Assembly: GCA_002811675.1 (NCBI GenBank) | Contig: PDIM01010268.1 | Location: forward strand, 93,227-117,570 | Direction: 5' to 3' | DNA from: Ichthyosporea sp. XGB-2017a | Taxonomy: Eukaryota > Opisthokonta > Ichthyosporea | Length of the DNA stretch: 24,344 nt | Part shown: positions 18,266 through 24,344 of the stretch, in pieces | Position numbering within the stretch: position 1 is the stretch's first letter | Layout: each line of letters opens with the position of its first letter | Notes under the pieces: model-generated | Databases searched by the model: none | What the model was told of the DNA's origin: nothing | Seen by the model: the letters and a program-made list of their open reading frames with translations, nothing else | Position numbers and translations under genes: made by a program

Positions 18266-19744
18266 ATGGCACGTAGCGAATCCTTGAAGAGGGTCTCCAT
18301 AGTCCCTTCCCGTCTGTCCATCTTCAGTGTGTATAGCACCATATCATCCAGTGGCATAAAACCCTTCATCGAGGAACAACAACCACAGCAGGAGGAGAAA
18401 GAAGCCACAGTGATTGCTCTCACTTCTCCGTCCCAGTCGGAATCGTACGAGGAGGCGATACATGAATGGGAAAACAATCGCAGACCCTCCGACTATGTCT
18501 TCTACGTGAACCTTGGCATCTTTCTCATCCAAATGGCAAACTATTATGTGACCATCCCTTCCTCTCCGGATCTGGTGGAGGGGTTGAATGGTCCAGATTA
18601 CTTCAGCGGGGTTTTACTTGCCGCAATGTGTGTCGCTTCATTCATCAGTTCAATCTACTGGCCTCGTTTGCTCCGCTATGCATCTTTCAAGACCAATATC
18701 CTCGCGTCTCTGCTCATCTGCACGGCGGGTAATCTCATCTATGCCTTGTCTGAATACTCGGGCTCCATCTGGGTGCTGTTTGCTTCCCGTCTCGTGATCG
18801 GATTGGGTGTGTGCCAGTCCCTCCAGATGGAATGGTTTGCACGCTCCTTTGGGAATAACCACATCAGAGAAGCATCGAACAAACAAGGAGCAGTTCTCGC
18901 CTTTGGGGTTGCTGCCGGTGCTGTGTTCGCTGGGGTGTTATCTATCGGAAGTTTCTCCATTGCAAGTCTGAACTTCAACTCAATGACCCTCCCTGGATGG
19001 TTCATGGCCCTGATGTACATGATTCTCTTTTTCTTTGTGCTCTACCGCTGGGAGGACCCTGCCAAATGCCCCGAGAAGCTGGATAGCAATGGCAGTGACC
19101 AAAACGCCATCCCGTCCAAGATGAATTTCCAAAAGGGGATGACCATCTATCTGTACGCCTTCCCGGTGGCGTCCACGATGTTTGTCATGTCCGCCTTTGA
19201 GGCATCCTCCCCACTAGTCACAGCAGATGAGTTCAACTGGGGGGTCACAGAGGTGAGCATCTTCTTGGGAGTTCTTGGATTCCTCTATGTACCGCTTAGT
19301 TTGGTGTTTTCCAAGCTCATTGAGTTGATTGAAGACCGTAGGTATATCCTTCTGCTGCACGGAGTCTGTCTGGCGGGTGTTGTTCTGTTATTCAAGTACC
19401 CCGGTGGGGCTTCATTCACCTTCTACCAGTATGGCCTTGGGGGATTAATCACATTTGCGGGTGTAGAAGCTCTTGTTTCTGCGATTCTGGCTGTGGTTGC
19501 CAAGACGAATCCCATCAACAGCAGTCTCATGTTCAATACCGGGACCATTATTATTGTCAGTGGGTCCTATGGTCGTGTACTGGGATCACTGTGGGGGACT
19601 GCATTCCCCAATAGTCCTAACCAGGAGAACTATGTGATGGCCGGGGTGGTGGCAGTCTATGCCTTGTCTCTTACGCTGTCTCTCCTCTCCTATAAAAGTA
19701 TGGGAAAGGCATTGCCTCCCCCCCCCCCTGCTGCTGAGTCTTGA
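18266..19744 (+). CDS. 12-TM MFS transporter, MFSD8/CLN7 and SPX-MFS (VPT) like, without SPX domain
   Basis: 492 residues. A cytosolic N-terminus of about 77 residues precedes twelve hydrophobic segments at about 78-97, 112-131, 142-162, 168-186, 208-228, 242-262, 291-314, 328-350, 360-378, 386-411, 421-444 and 456-476, with the usual longer loop between 6 and 7. Family clues are NYYVTIPSSPDL in TM1, FISSIYW and FKTN...GNLIYALS across TM2-TM3, RLVIGLG in TM4 and LNFNSMTLPGWFMA entering TM6. These closely recall the membrane part of plant SPX-MFS vacuolar phosphate transporters and lysosomal MFSD8/CLN7. No SPX domain is present. The substrate is unknown: a vacuolar/lysosomal anion carrier fits the family, and an exporter for the neighbouring synthetase product fits the context. 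The start ATG has A at -3 and G at +4. An 11-C run encodes the C-terminal prolines just before the stop, so the last residues depend on its exact length. Confidence 0.85.
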   Translation: MARSESLKRVSIVPSRLSIFSVYSTISSSGIKPFIEEQQPQQEEKEATVIALTSPSQSESYEEAIHEWENNRRPSDYVFYVNLGIFLIQMANYYVTIPSSPDLVEGLNGPDYFSGVLLAAMCVASFISSIYWPRLLRYASFKTNILASLLICTAGNLIYALSEYSGSIWVLFASRLVIGLGVCQSLQMEWFARSFGNNHIREASNKQGAVLAFGVAAGAVFAGVLSIGSFSIASLNFNSMTLPGWFMALMYMILFFFVLYRWEDPAKCPEKLDSNGSDQNAIPSKMNFQKGMTIYLYAFPVASTMFVMSAFEASSPLVTADEFNWGVTEVSIFLGVLGFLYVPLSLVFSKLIELIEDRRYILLLHGVCLAGVVLLFKYPGGASFTFYQYGLGGLITFAGVEALVSAILAVVAKTNPINSSLMFNTGTIIIVSGSYGRVLGSLWGTAFPNSPNQENYVMAGVVAVYALSLTLSLLSYKSMGKALPPPPPAAES

Positions 19745-19839
19745 TGACGTTGATAAGATGCAGAAGGAGGACAGGAAGAAATGAGCAAAATAGATGTGCG
19801 GCACGAAGAAGCAATACTACCTACTACCTACTGTAGAAC

Positions 19840-19845
19840 AATAAA
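19840..19845 (+). promoter_or_regulatory. AATAAA poly(A) signal (MFS gene)
   Basis: AATAAA 95 bases past the MFS stop and just before the A-rich tract. Confidence 0.55.
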
Positions 19846-19872
19846 AGCCTCAACGAAACCTCAAAAAGAAAA

Positions 19873-19873
<1 letters not shown>

Positions 19874-19905
<32 letters not shown>

Positions 19906-19912
19906 AAAAAAA

Positions 19913-19949
<37 letters not shown>
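19874..19949. repeat. Interrupted poly(A) tract (A30 and A36)
   Basis: A30 (19874-19903) and A36 (19914-19949), separated by CC, A7 and C. On the minus strand this is a T-rich tract just beyond the first tRNA gene. It also follows the MFS poly(A) signal by about 30 bases. Confidence 0.9.
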
Positions 19950-19950
<1 letters not shown>

Positions 19951-19962
19951 AAAACAAAAAGG

Positions 19963-20036
19963 AACCCACGGCGGGACTCGAACCCGCAACCTCTTGATTA
20001 GAAGTCAAGCAATCTATCCTGTTGATATACGCGGGC
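19963..20036 (-). tRNA. tRNA-Arg (anticodon UCU), copy 1
   Basis: A 74-base cloverleaf on the minus strand. The acceptor GCCCGCG pairs with CGTGGGT, with G-U at 1-72 and 5-68. The D arm is weak: 11-24, 12-23 and 13-22 pair, but 10-25 is U-U. The anticodon stem is CTTGA/TCAAG with loop CTTCTAA, giving UCU (AGA codons). The T arm is GCGGG TTCGAGT CCCGC. The discriminator base is U. The B box (GGTTCGAGTCC) is perfect, while the A box departs from consensus at positions 10-11. The 3' end is followed by CC and T5, a Pol III terminator. No CCA is encoded, as expected for a eukaryote. No intron. Confidence 0.92.
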
Positions 20037-20072
20037 AACTCCCCTCCTTGATGCAGACATGCTGAGCAACTC
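20037..20072 (-). repeat. tRNA 5' flank shared with copy 2
   Basis: The 36 bases directly upstream of tRNA copy 1 match 33 of 36 bases upstream of copy 2 (23981-24016), including an 18-base perfect stretch. Copy 3 shares only the first several bases. This is either a duplicated flank or an upstream Pol III control element. Confidence 0.8.
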
Positions 20073-20154
20073 TGTTGACAGAAACAAGGCATCATCCCTT
20101 CATGAAACCAAACAAAACAGAGGAAGCTGTGAAGGACACAAGGGGCTCCTCGAT

Positions 20155-20160
20155 CACGTG
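20155..20160. promoter_or_regulatory. CACGTG site 303 bases upstream of the glycoprotein start
   Basis: A palindromic G-box/E-box core (TCACGTGGG). The distance to the start resembles those of the SMYD and MFS genes. Confidence 0.2.
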
Positions 20161-20237
20161 GGAGGGTTAGGGGATGCTAATCCCGTTGCTAGGGAAAATT
20201 CGCAATTTCAAAAATAAATTTTTTCGTCTTTTATTTT

Positions 20238-20239
<2 letters not shown>

Positions 20240-20276
<37 letters not shown>
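20240..20276. repeat. T37 homopolymer tract
   Basis: An uninterrupted run of 37 T about 180 bases upstream of the glycoprotein start. Confidence 0.9.
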
Positions 20277-20277
<1 letters not shown>

Positions 20278-20457
20278 TTTTTTGTTTTGCTCAGCAACAA
20301 CGCTCCAGGCAACGCTCCCGATCAACCAAGTCTTGAAATCTTACCAATACATTATTTTTTTTTTATCTATCTATTTATTTCTTTCTACTTTCTTTTTATT
20401 ATTATTAATATTTTCTCTAATCAAGGCTGCAACTAAAATCCCTCCACACATAACCCC

Positions 20458-23400
20458 ATGGACAAGGCACACACAGTCCTGTACCTCTTCCTCACCTCCC
20501 TTGCCCTGGTCCTCCTCTCCCGATACGAACACGTGCAGAGAACCCTCTCCTACCACACCTCCCTCCTCCCCGCCCCTCCTCCTCCTCCTCCTCCTCCCTC
20601 CCCCTCCCCGGATAAGATATATCCCGTCCCCCCCGAGATAGACCCGGACCACTCCAGCCCCGCTATCTCCCCGCTCCACTCCTGGCACGCCTTCTACCCG
20701 GACACCCTTCCTGGCCCGCCCCTCCGCGATATCACCGCCCCCTTTCTAAGGGGGAGGGTGGCCCTGGTGCAGGGAGGAGGAGTGGACCAGGCCACAAAGG
20801 CTTTGTTGGGGCGGGAACTCGCTCAGACCTTCTACCCGGATGGGTACGCGTTTTATCCGGTGAATGTGCTCCCTTTGCAGGCGGAACAGCGGGACGAGGA
20901 GCTGCTGGGGGAGCTGCTGCGGGCTCGTGCGGATATCCTCCGTCGAGTGGCCGGGCATGGACTGGCTGCGGGGAACAATACTAACAGTAGTCATGGATAT
21001 AATAATAATACCAACAGCAGTGGAGGGGGGGAGGAGCACAGAAGTGTGGATGACCCCCACCAGGTGTGGACAATTGGCCTGTGTGGGGTGCGGAGGAATT
21101 ATCGTATCCCTTTGCCTTGTTTGAAGGTGTATTATGGGGGCGGGCGTGACCTGGTGGAGACCGTGCGGGTGAGTGTACCTGTGGGGGAGGCTGTGAAGAA
21201 CGGGACCGGGGAGAAGGATGGCAACAAGGGAAAAACGGATGGAGGCGGAGATGGAGACGGGAGTGAAGGTGGAGATGGAGGGGATGATTCATCTTGGAGT
21301 ACTTCATTTTATGAAGATGATGATGACTCTGGAAGCGACGACTCATCCTGGACCACGACGTATGATGACAAAATCGAAAACAAAACCACTTCCACCCCCA
21401 ACACCACCGTACAGTTTATTTTGAACAATCCTCAAGCACGGATGTACGTGTCCTATCTCTCTTGTGCATATCGTCTTCCTGTGGTGTGGTATTACATCCT
21501 GGGTGATGCACAAGGGAACCCCTATGATCACCACACTCATCAACGGAAACTTCTTGATATGCAGCTGCAACATCGCGTGTTCAATGGTGATATGATGAAG
21601 AGTGAGATATACCGTGCGTATAAGCAACACGAGGCTGCTGTAGCTTCCCTGGCTAATAACACACGTTCAAAGAATGGTACAGAAGCAAAGGAGGAGAAGA
21701 AGAATAATAATACTGGGAACAGTACGTCGTCTGAGGAGCCGGATTTGACCCCCAATATTATGAGTGGTTTAAACTTGCTCAATGAATATGATCCATCAGA
21801 TAGACTGGGATATTGTGCTATTCAGTACCAGCATGAGGTATATGACAATCCATTGTGTGTCTCCCCGGTGGAGGAAAAGTTAAAGAAGGCTCAGAAAACA
21901 GTTAAAGAGGTGGAAGAGGAATATAAAAAGAAAATGGAGGAACAGAAGAAAACGCTGACGAAAGAATTGGAAGAGAAGGCTAAAAAAAAGCAAAAGGAAG
22001 AGGAAGAGAAGCGGAAGGCTGAAGAGAAGAAGAGAAAGGAGGAAGAAGAGAAGACAAGGAAAAAAGAAGAAGCGAAGAGGAAGAAAGAAAAGGAGGAGAG
22101 AGAGAAAAAGGAGAAATTGCGACTGAAAAAGGAACAGGAACGTGCAAAAAAGGCAGCAGAGGCAATTGAAAAGGCAAAAAAAGCAAAGGAGGAAGCGGAG
22201 AATGCCGCCACTCCGCGGATGGATGAAGCTGTTAGTATGGCCCAAGACACAAAAGAAAAGGCTCTTCTACAACTCCAGAACGCTCAGACGAGCTTGAAAC
22301 TAGCTGATGCCCAATTGCGAGCCGCAACAAATGCGAAGCAGCTGAGGCAAGCGCAGATAAAGAAAAAGGCATATGAGGATAATGTCGAGGAATTGCAAAA
22401 AGTGGTAGAGCAAGTAGCACCTGTAAAATCAGAAAAGAAAAAAGAAGAAAACAAAAAAGAAGAAAAGAAAAAAGAAGAAAAGAAAAAAGAAGAAAAGAAA
22501 AAAGAAGAAAAGAAAAAGAGCCCAACGTCAAAAGAAACTAAGGAAGATAAAAGTAAAGAGAGACGCACTGACGATGTGCCCTTTCTCTTGAAGCATTTGA
22601 TGAGTAATAGGAACCTAGTCCGACGAGCTGAACAAGTCCTTGATCCCGGGACACTTCTTTATCGCCGCACTAACAATTACTGCCTTGATGCTATGCACCC
22701 AATCAGTGAGATTCATTTCCCTCCCTACCAGTACAAGGAATTGTACAAACGGTTTTTTCACATAGATAGTACTGTAGCAAATAGTACAATCGGAAACATG
22801 GCAGAAAAAGATAGGGAAGCAGCTTCAGCCGACGATTCGAACAATTCTGCTGGGGACAGTGAGACCACTTCTCACGACATGCGGAGGCGGAGTGACTCTG
22901 ACTCGAGTGACAAAGCATCAAAGGTTAAATCAAACAGTACTTCGTCTTCAGACAAAGGGAATACAACAAGTCACCTGCATCAAAACAGCACACTGTCTTA
23001 TCAGCCAGCTGCAAAATCCCTTCCATTCAACTCCGTTCCCATGGTATCATCTTTGTATAACAGTCTGTGGACTGACAATGAGCTCCAGGTTGAGTGCATG
23101 CGATACCATCCAATGGTTCAACGGCAACACATAATGGGTGGACTTCTCTTTGGCCCAGAAGCTGACCAAGTCCTTCAAAGAACACATGGGGTACTTATTC
23201 CAAGGTATGTTTGGAAGATTCAAGTTGTGCATTTCAAGAACGGAACATATCACCCACAGGCTTGGCTGTGGCCTAACAGGGTTCTTACGAAAAATGACAC
23301 TAAGGTGCAGAAAGAAGGGGGGGGAAACAATAGTTCAAACTCAAAGGATGCAATGAATGAGGAGCATGATCCTGTTCAGTATCATGTGACAATTAAGGAG

Positions 23401-23607
23401 ATTGAAATGTTAATTGGGATGACTATTAGTGCTGGGGCTTTGGGAATAGAAGAAGTGGATAAGAGGCAGCCACCTAATTACAACCAGGCCGACCCCCATG
23501 CTCCACCCGCTTTAATTCCAAGGTTGCCAAGATGTGTGCGGCAAAGTGTAGGGAATATAAGGGAACACGATCCTTCTGCACACACCGACTCCGCCTCTAA
23601 CATGTGA
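20458..23607 (+). CDS. Type II membrane glycoprotein of unknown function with long charged helix
   Basis: 1049 residues; family not recognised. Residues 5-21 form a hydrophobic signal anchor or signal peptide after MDKA and before R22. Residues about 39-55 are proline-rich, encoded by a CCT run. About 20 N-x-S/T sequons are spread over the rest but are absent from the coil, which fits passage through the secretory pathway with the C-terminus in the lumen or outside. Two cysteine-bearing regions that look globular (about 75-460, interrupted by acidic G/D/S-rich linkers, and about 700-1030) flank a region at about 472-690. That region is almost entirely E, K, R and A and is predicted as a coiled coil or single alpha-helix. 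The start ATG is the first in the leader but has C at -3. A G8 run at 23317-23324 makes the frame of the last 95 residues sensitive to sequencing error. tRNA-Arg genes flank it on the opposite strand. A wall, scale, adhesion or Golgi role is possible; I cannot choose. Confidence 0.8.
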   Translation: MDKAHTVLYLFLTSLALVLLSRYEHVQRTLSYHTSLLPAPPPPPPPPSPSPDKIYPVPPEIDPDHSSPAISPLHSWHAFYPDTLPGPPLRDITAPFLRGRVALVQGGGVDQATKALLGRELAQTFYPDGYAFYPVNVLPLQAEQRDEELLGELLRARADILRRVAGHGLAAGNNTNSSHGYNNNTNSSGGGEEHRSVDDPHQVWTIGLCGVRRNYRIPLPCLKVYYGGGRDLVETVRVSVPVGEAVKNGTGEKDGNKGKTDGGGDGDGSEGGDGGDDSSWSTSFYEDDDDSGSDDSSWTTTYDDKIENKTTSTPNTTVQFILNNPQARMYVSYLSCAYRLPVVWYYILGDAQGNPYDHHTHQRKLLDMQLQHRVFNGDMMKSEIYRAYKQHEAAVASLANNTRSKNGTEAKEEKKNNNTGNSTSSEEPDLTPNIMSGLNLLNEYDPSDRLGYCAIQYQHEVYDNPLCVSPVEEKLKKAQKTVKEVEEEYKKKMEEQKKTLTKELEEKAKKKQKEEEEKRKAEEKKRKEEEEKTRKKEEAKRKKEKEEREKKEKLRLKKEQERAKKAAEAIEKAKKAKEEAENAATPRMDEAVSMAQDTKEKALLQLQNAQTSLKLADAQLRAATNAKQLRQAQIKKKAYEDNVEELQKVVEQVAPVKSEKKKEENKKEEKKKEEKKKEEKKKEEKKKSPTSKETKEDKSKERRTDDVPFLLKHLMSNRNLVRRAEQVLDPGTLLYRRTNNYCLDAMHPISEIHFPPYQYKELYKRFFHIDSTVANSTIGNMAEKDREAASADDSNNSAGDSETTSHDMRRRSDSDSSDKASKVKSNSTSSSDKGNTTSHLHQNSTLSYQPAAKSLPFNSVPMVSSLYNSLWTDNELQVECMRYHPMVQRQHIMGGLLFGPEADQVLQRTHGVLIPRYVWKIQVVHFKNGTYHPQAWLWPNRVLTKNDTKVQKEGGGNNSSNSKDAMNEEHDPVQYHVTIKEIEMLIGMTISAGALGIEEVDKRQPPNYNQADPHAPPALIPRLPRCVRQSVGNIREHDPSAHTDSASNM
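22435..22509 (+). repeat. In-frame 15-bp tandem repeat (KKKEE x5)
   Basis: Five 15-base units encode Lys-Lys-Lys-Glu-Glu. One unit carries an AAC (Asn) substitution, and a partial unit follows. The repeat codes for residues 660-684 of the glycoprotein, at the end of the charged helix. Unit length is a multiple of three, so copy number can change without breaking the frame. Confidence 0.95.
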
Positions 23608-23647
23608 TACGTTATTAGAAGGGGGCCAAACAGCACAACAAGATTAT

Positions 23648-23653
23648 AATAAA
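23648..23653 (+). promoter_or_regulatory. AATAAA poly(A) signal (glycoprotein gene)
   Basis: AATAAA 40 bases past the glycoprotein stop. Confidence 0.55.
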
Positions 23654-23689
23654 AAATGCTGAACGAGATTTGACCGGGCTTTGATAATT

Positions 23690-23708
23690 CACGTGGTGGA
23701 GTACATGT
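23690..23708. promoter_or_regulatory. CACGTGG-N4-GTACATGT composite, copy 2
   Basis: The same two blocks and spacing as at 201-219, with a different 4-base gap and unrelated flanks. It lies just past the glycoprotein poly(A) signal. Confidence 0.25.
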
Positions 23709-23732
23709 GACATCTGACAACGGCTGACAAGG

Positions 23733-23783
23733 ACACATGACCAAGGTTTAACGGGGGTCCTGGACCCTGTCCTTGACATGTGT
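23733..23783. repeat. Nested imperfect inverted repeat
   Basis: The outer arms are ACACATGACCAAGG (23733-23746) and CCTTGACATGTGT (23771-23783). They pair as 7 bp, one A-A mismatch, one C-G pair, one bulged C and 4 bp. Inside the loop is a second perfect inverted repeat, GGGTCC-T-GGACCC (23755-23767). It lies outside the predicted glycoprotein mRNA. Confidence 0.7.
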
Positions 23784-23906
23784 TGAAGCACTTCTTCCTT
23801 TCTTCAAGCTGAACTATGTATTTATTGCAATTAGAAATTCGAAGGTCAATCTTATTGGGCTTCAAAAAGTGTTGCCAAAACAAAACAAACAAACCAAAAA
23901 AAAAGG

Positions 23907-23980
23907 AACCCACGGCGGGACTCGAACCCGCAACCTCTTGATTAGAAGTCAAGCAATCTATCCTGTTGATATACGCGGGC
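23907..23980 (-). tRNA. tRNA-Arg (anticodon UCU), copy 2
   Basis: Identical over all 74 bases to copy 1, with the same cloverleaf and discriminator. CC and T9 follow the 3' end as a Pol III terminator. Confidence 0.92.
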
Positions 23981-24016
23981 AACTCCCCTTCTTGCTACAG
24001 ACATGCTGAGCAACTC
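23981..24016 (-). repeat. tRNA 5' flank shared with copy 1
   Basis: Matches 20037-20072 at 33 of 36 positions. The similarity stops abruptly after this block. Confidence 0.8.
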
Positions 24017-24175
24017 CAATGAATGTGCCGGAAATCCAAATGCGAAAAGAAAGTAGAAACAGAAGGACTTGCAAAGGTAGTAGTTTTGAAAATCGAAATT
24101 CCGAGTACATCTTCGCTTGTTTCAAACAAACGTCACCCAAGCAAGTCACAAAGCAAAAAAGAAAAAAAAAAAAGG

Positions 24176-24249
24176 AACCCACGGCGGGACTCGAACCCGC
24201 AACCTCTTGATTAGAAGTCAAGCAATCTATCCTGTTGATATACGCGGGC
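24176..24249 (-). tRNA. tRNA-Arg (anticodon UCU), copy 3
   Basis: Identical over 74 bases to copies 1 and 2. CC and T12 follow the 3' end. It is 195 bases from copy 2 in the same orientation. The 5' leader begins with the same AACTCC as the other copies and then diverges. Confidence 0.92.
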
Positions 24250-24344
24250 AACTCCCTTTCTTACAGCAAACTACAAACACGTCTAACACATCTGATGCGA
24301 GGAAGTCTGATGGCGGTACAGGAAATCGAGTGAATAAACAAGCA

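Larger units (their letters stand above)
20073..20457. other. Spacer upstream of the glycoprotein gene
   Basis: 385 bases with CACGTG at 20155-20160, an A-rich patch and a T37 tract at 20240-20276. Further T-rich sequence follows up to the start codon. No gene is visible. It should contain the promoter and 5' leader of the glycoprotein gene. Confidence 0.5.
23608..23906. other. Spacer between the glycoprotein gene and tRNA copy 2
   Basis: About 300 bases with the glycoprotein poly(A) signal, a second CACGTGG-N4-GTACATGT composite and a nested inverted repeat (separate entries). It ends in the T9 terminator (minus strand, 23896-23904) of tRNA copy 2. No gene is visible. Confidence 0.6.

Noticed and set aside
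19781-20095. Open frames across the tRNA genes (also 23689-24009 and 23958-24251) with GTRTRNLLIRSQ-type peptides
   Set aside because: These are well-known spurious translations of tRNA genes. The cloverleaf explains the sequence.
21880-22250. Leu/Phe/Ser-rich minus-strand frames that look like membrane proteins
   Set aside because: They are the complement of GAA/AAG-rich helix codons. Apparent hydrophobicity is an artefact of the opposite strand.

Overview
This is a stretch of nuclear genome from an intron-poor, probably unicellular, eukaryote. The evidence is a mitochondrial bL28 ribosomal protein gene, AATAAA poly(A) signals after the protein genes, eukaryotic domain types (SET/MYND, arrestin, a 12-TM MFS carrier) and tRNA genes that end in Pol III T-runs. 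All six protein genes are single open reading frames, including one of 8.1 kb. About 70% of the window is coding. Long homopolymer tracts (89 T, 37 T, 36 A) and short microsatellites fill the spacers. I cannot place the organism. An intron-poor protist such as a labyrinthulomycete-like stramenopile is one possibility, at low confidence.

Layout: (1) 1-738, spacer with a T89 tract, then bL28m (739-1164, +). (2) A 1.6 kb spacer without a gene, tail-to-tail with a short arrestin-N-like protein carrying a PPxY motif (2782-3783, -). (3) A 2.4 kb head-to-head spacer with small repeats. (4) A large SET/MYND (SMYD-type) protein (6145-8901, +), convergent with (5) a 2709-residue nonribosomal peptide synthetase (9080-17209, -). 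(6) A 1.06 kb divergent spacer. (7) A 12-TM MFS protein resembling MFSD8/CLN7 and the membrane part of plant SPX-MFS vacuolar phosphate transporters (18266-19744, +). (8) Three identical tRNA-Arg(UCU) genes on the minus strand (19963-20036, 23907-23980, 24176-24249). The first two flank (9) a 1049-residue, heavily N-glycosylated type II membrane protein with a long charged helix (20458-23607, +).

The most notable item is the synthetase. I read its order as A1-A2-T1-C-A3(degenerate)-T2-R. It has two intact adenylation domains back to back with no carrier between them, one carrier, a condensation domain with an intact HHxxxDG, an adenylation-like domain that has lost its ATP loop and catalytic lysine, a second carrier and a terminal NAD(P)H thioester reductase. 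Apart from the extra A domain and the dead one, this is the layout of bacterial synthetases that release dipeptide aldehydes which cyclise to pyrazinones. The natural hypothesis is a dipeptide aldehyde, alcohol or pyrazinone-like product, with the divergently transcribed MFS carrier as a possible transport partner. Shared CACGTG sites upstream of several genes are a possible but weak regulatory link.
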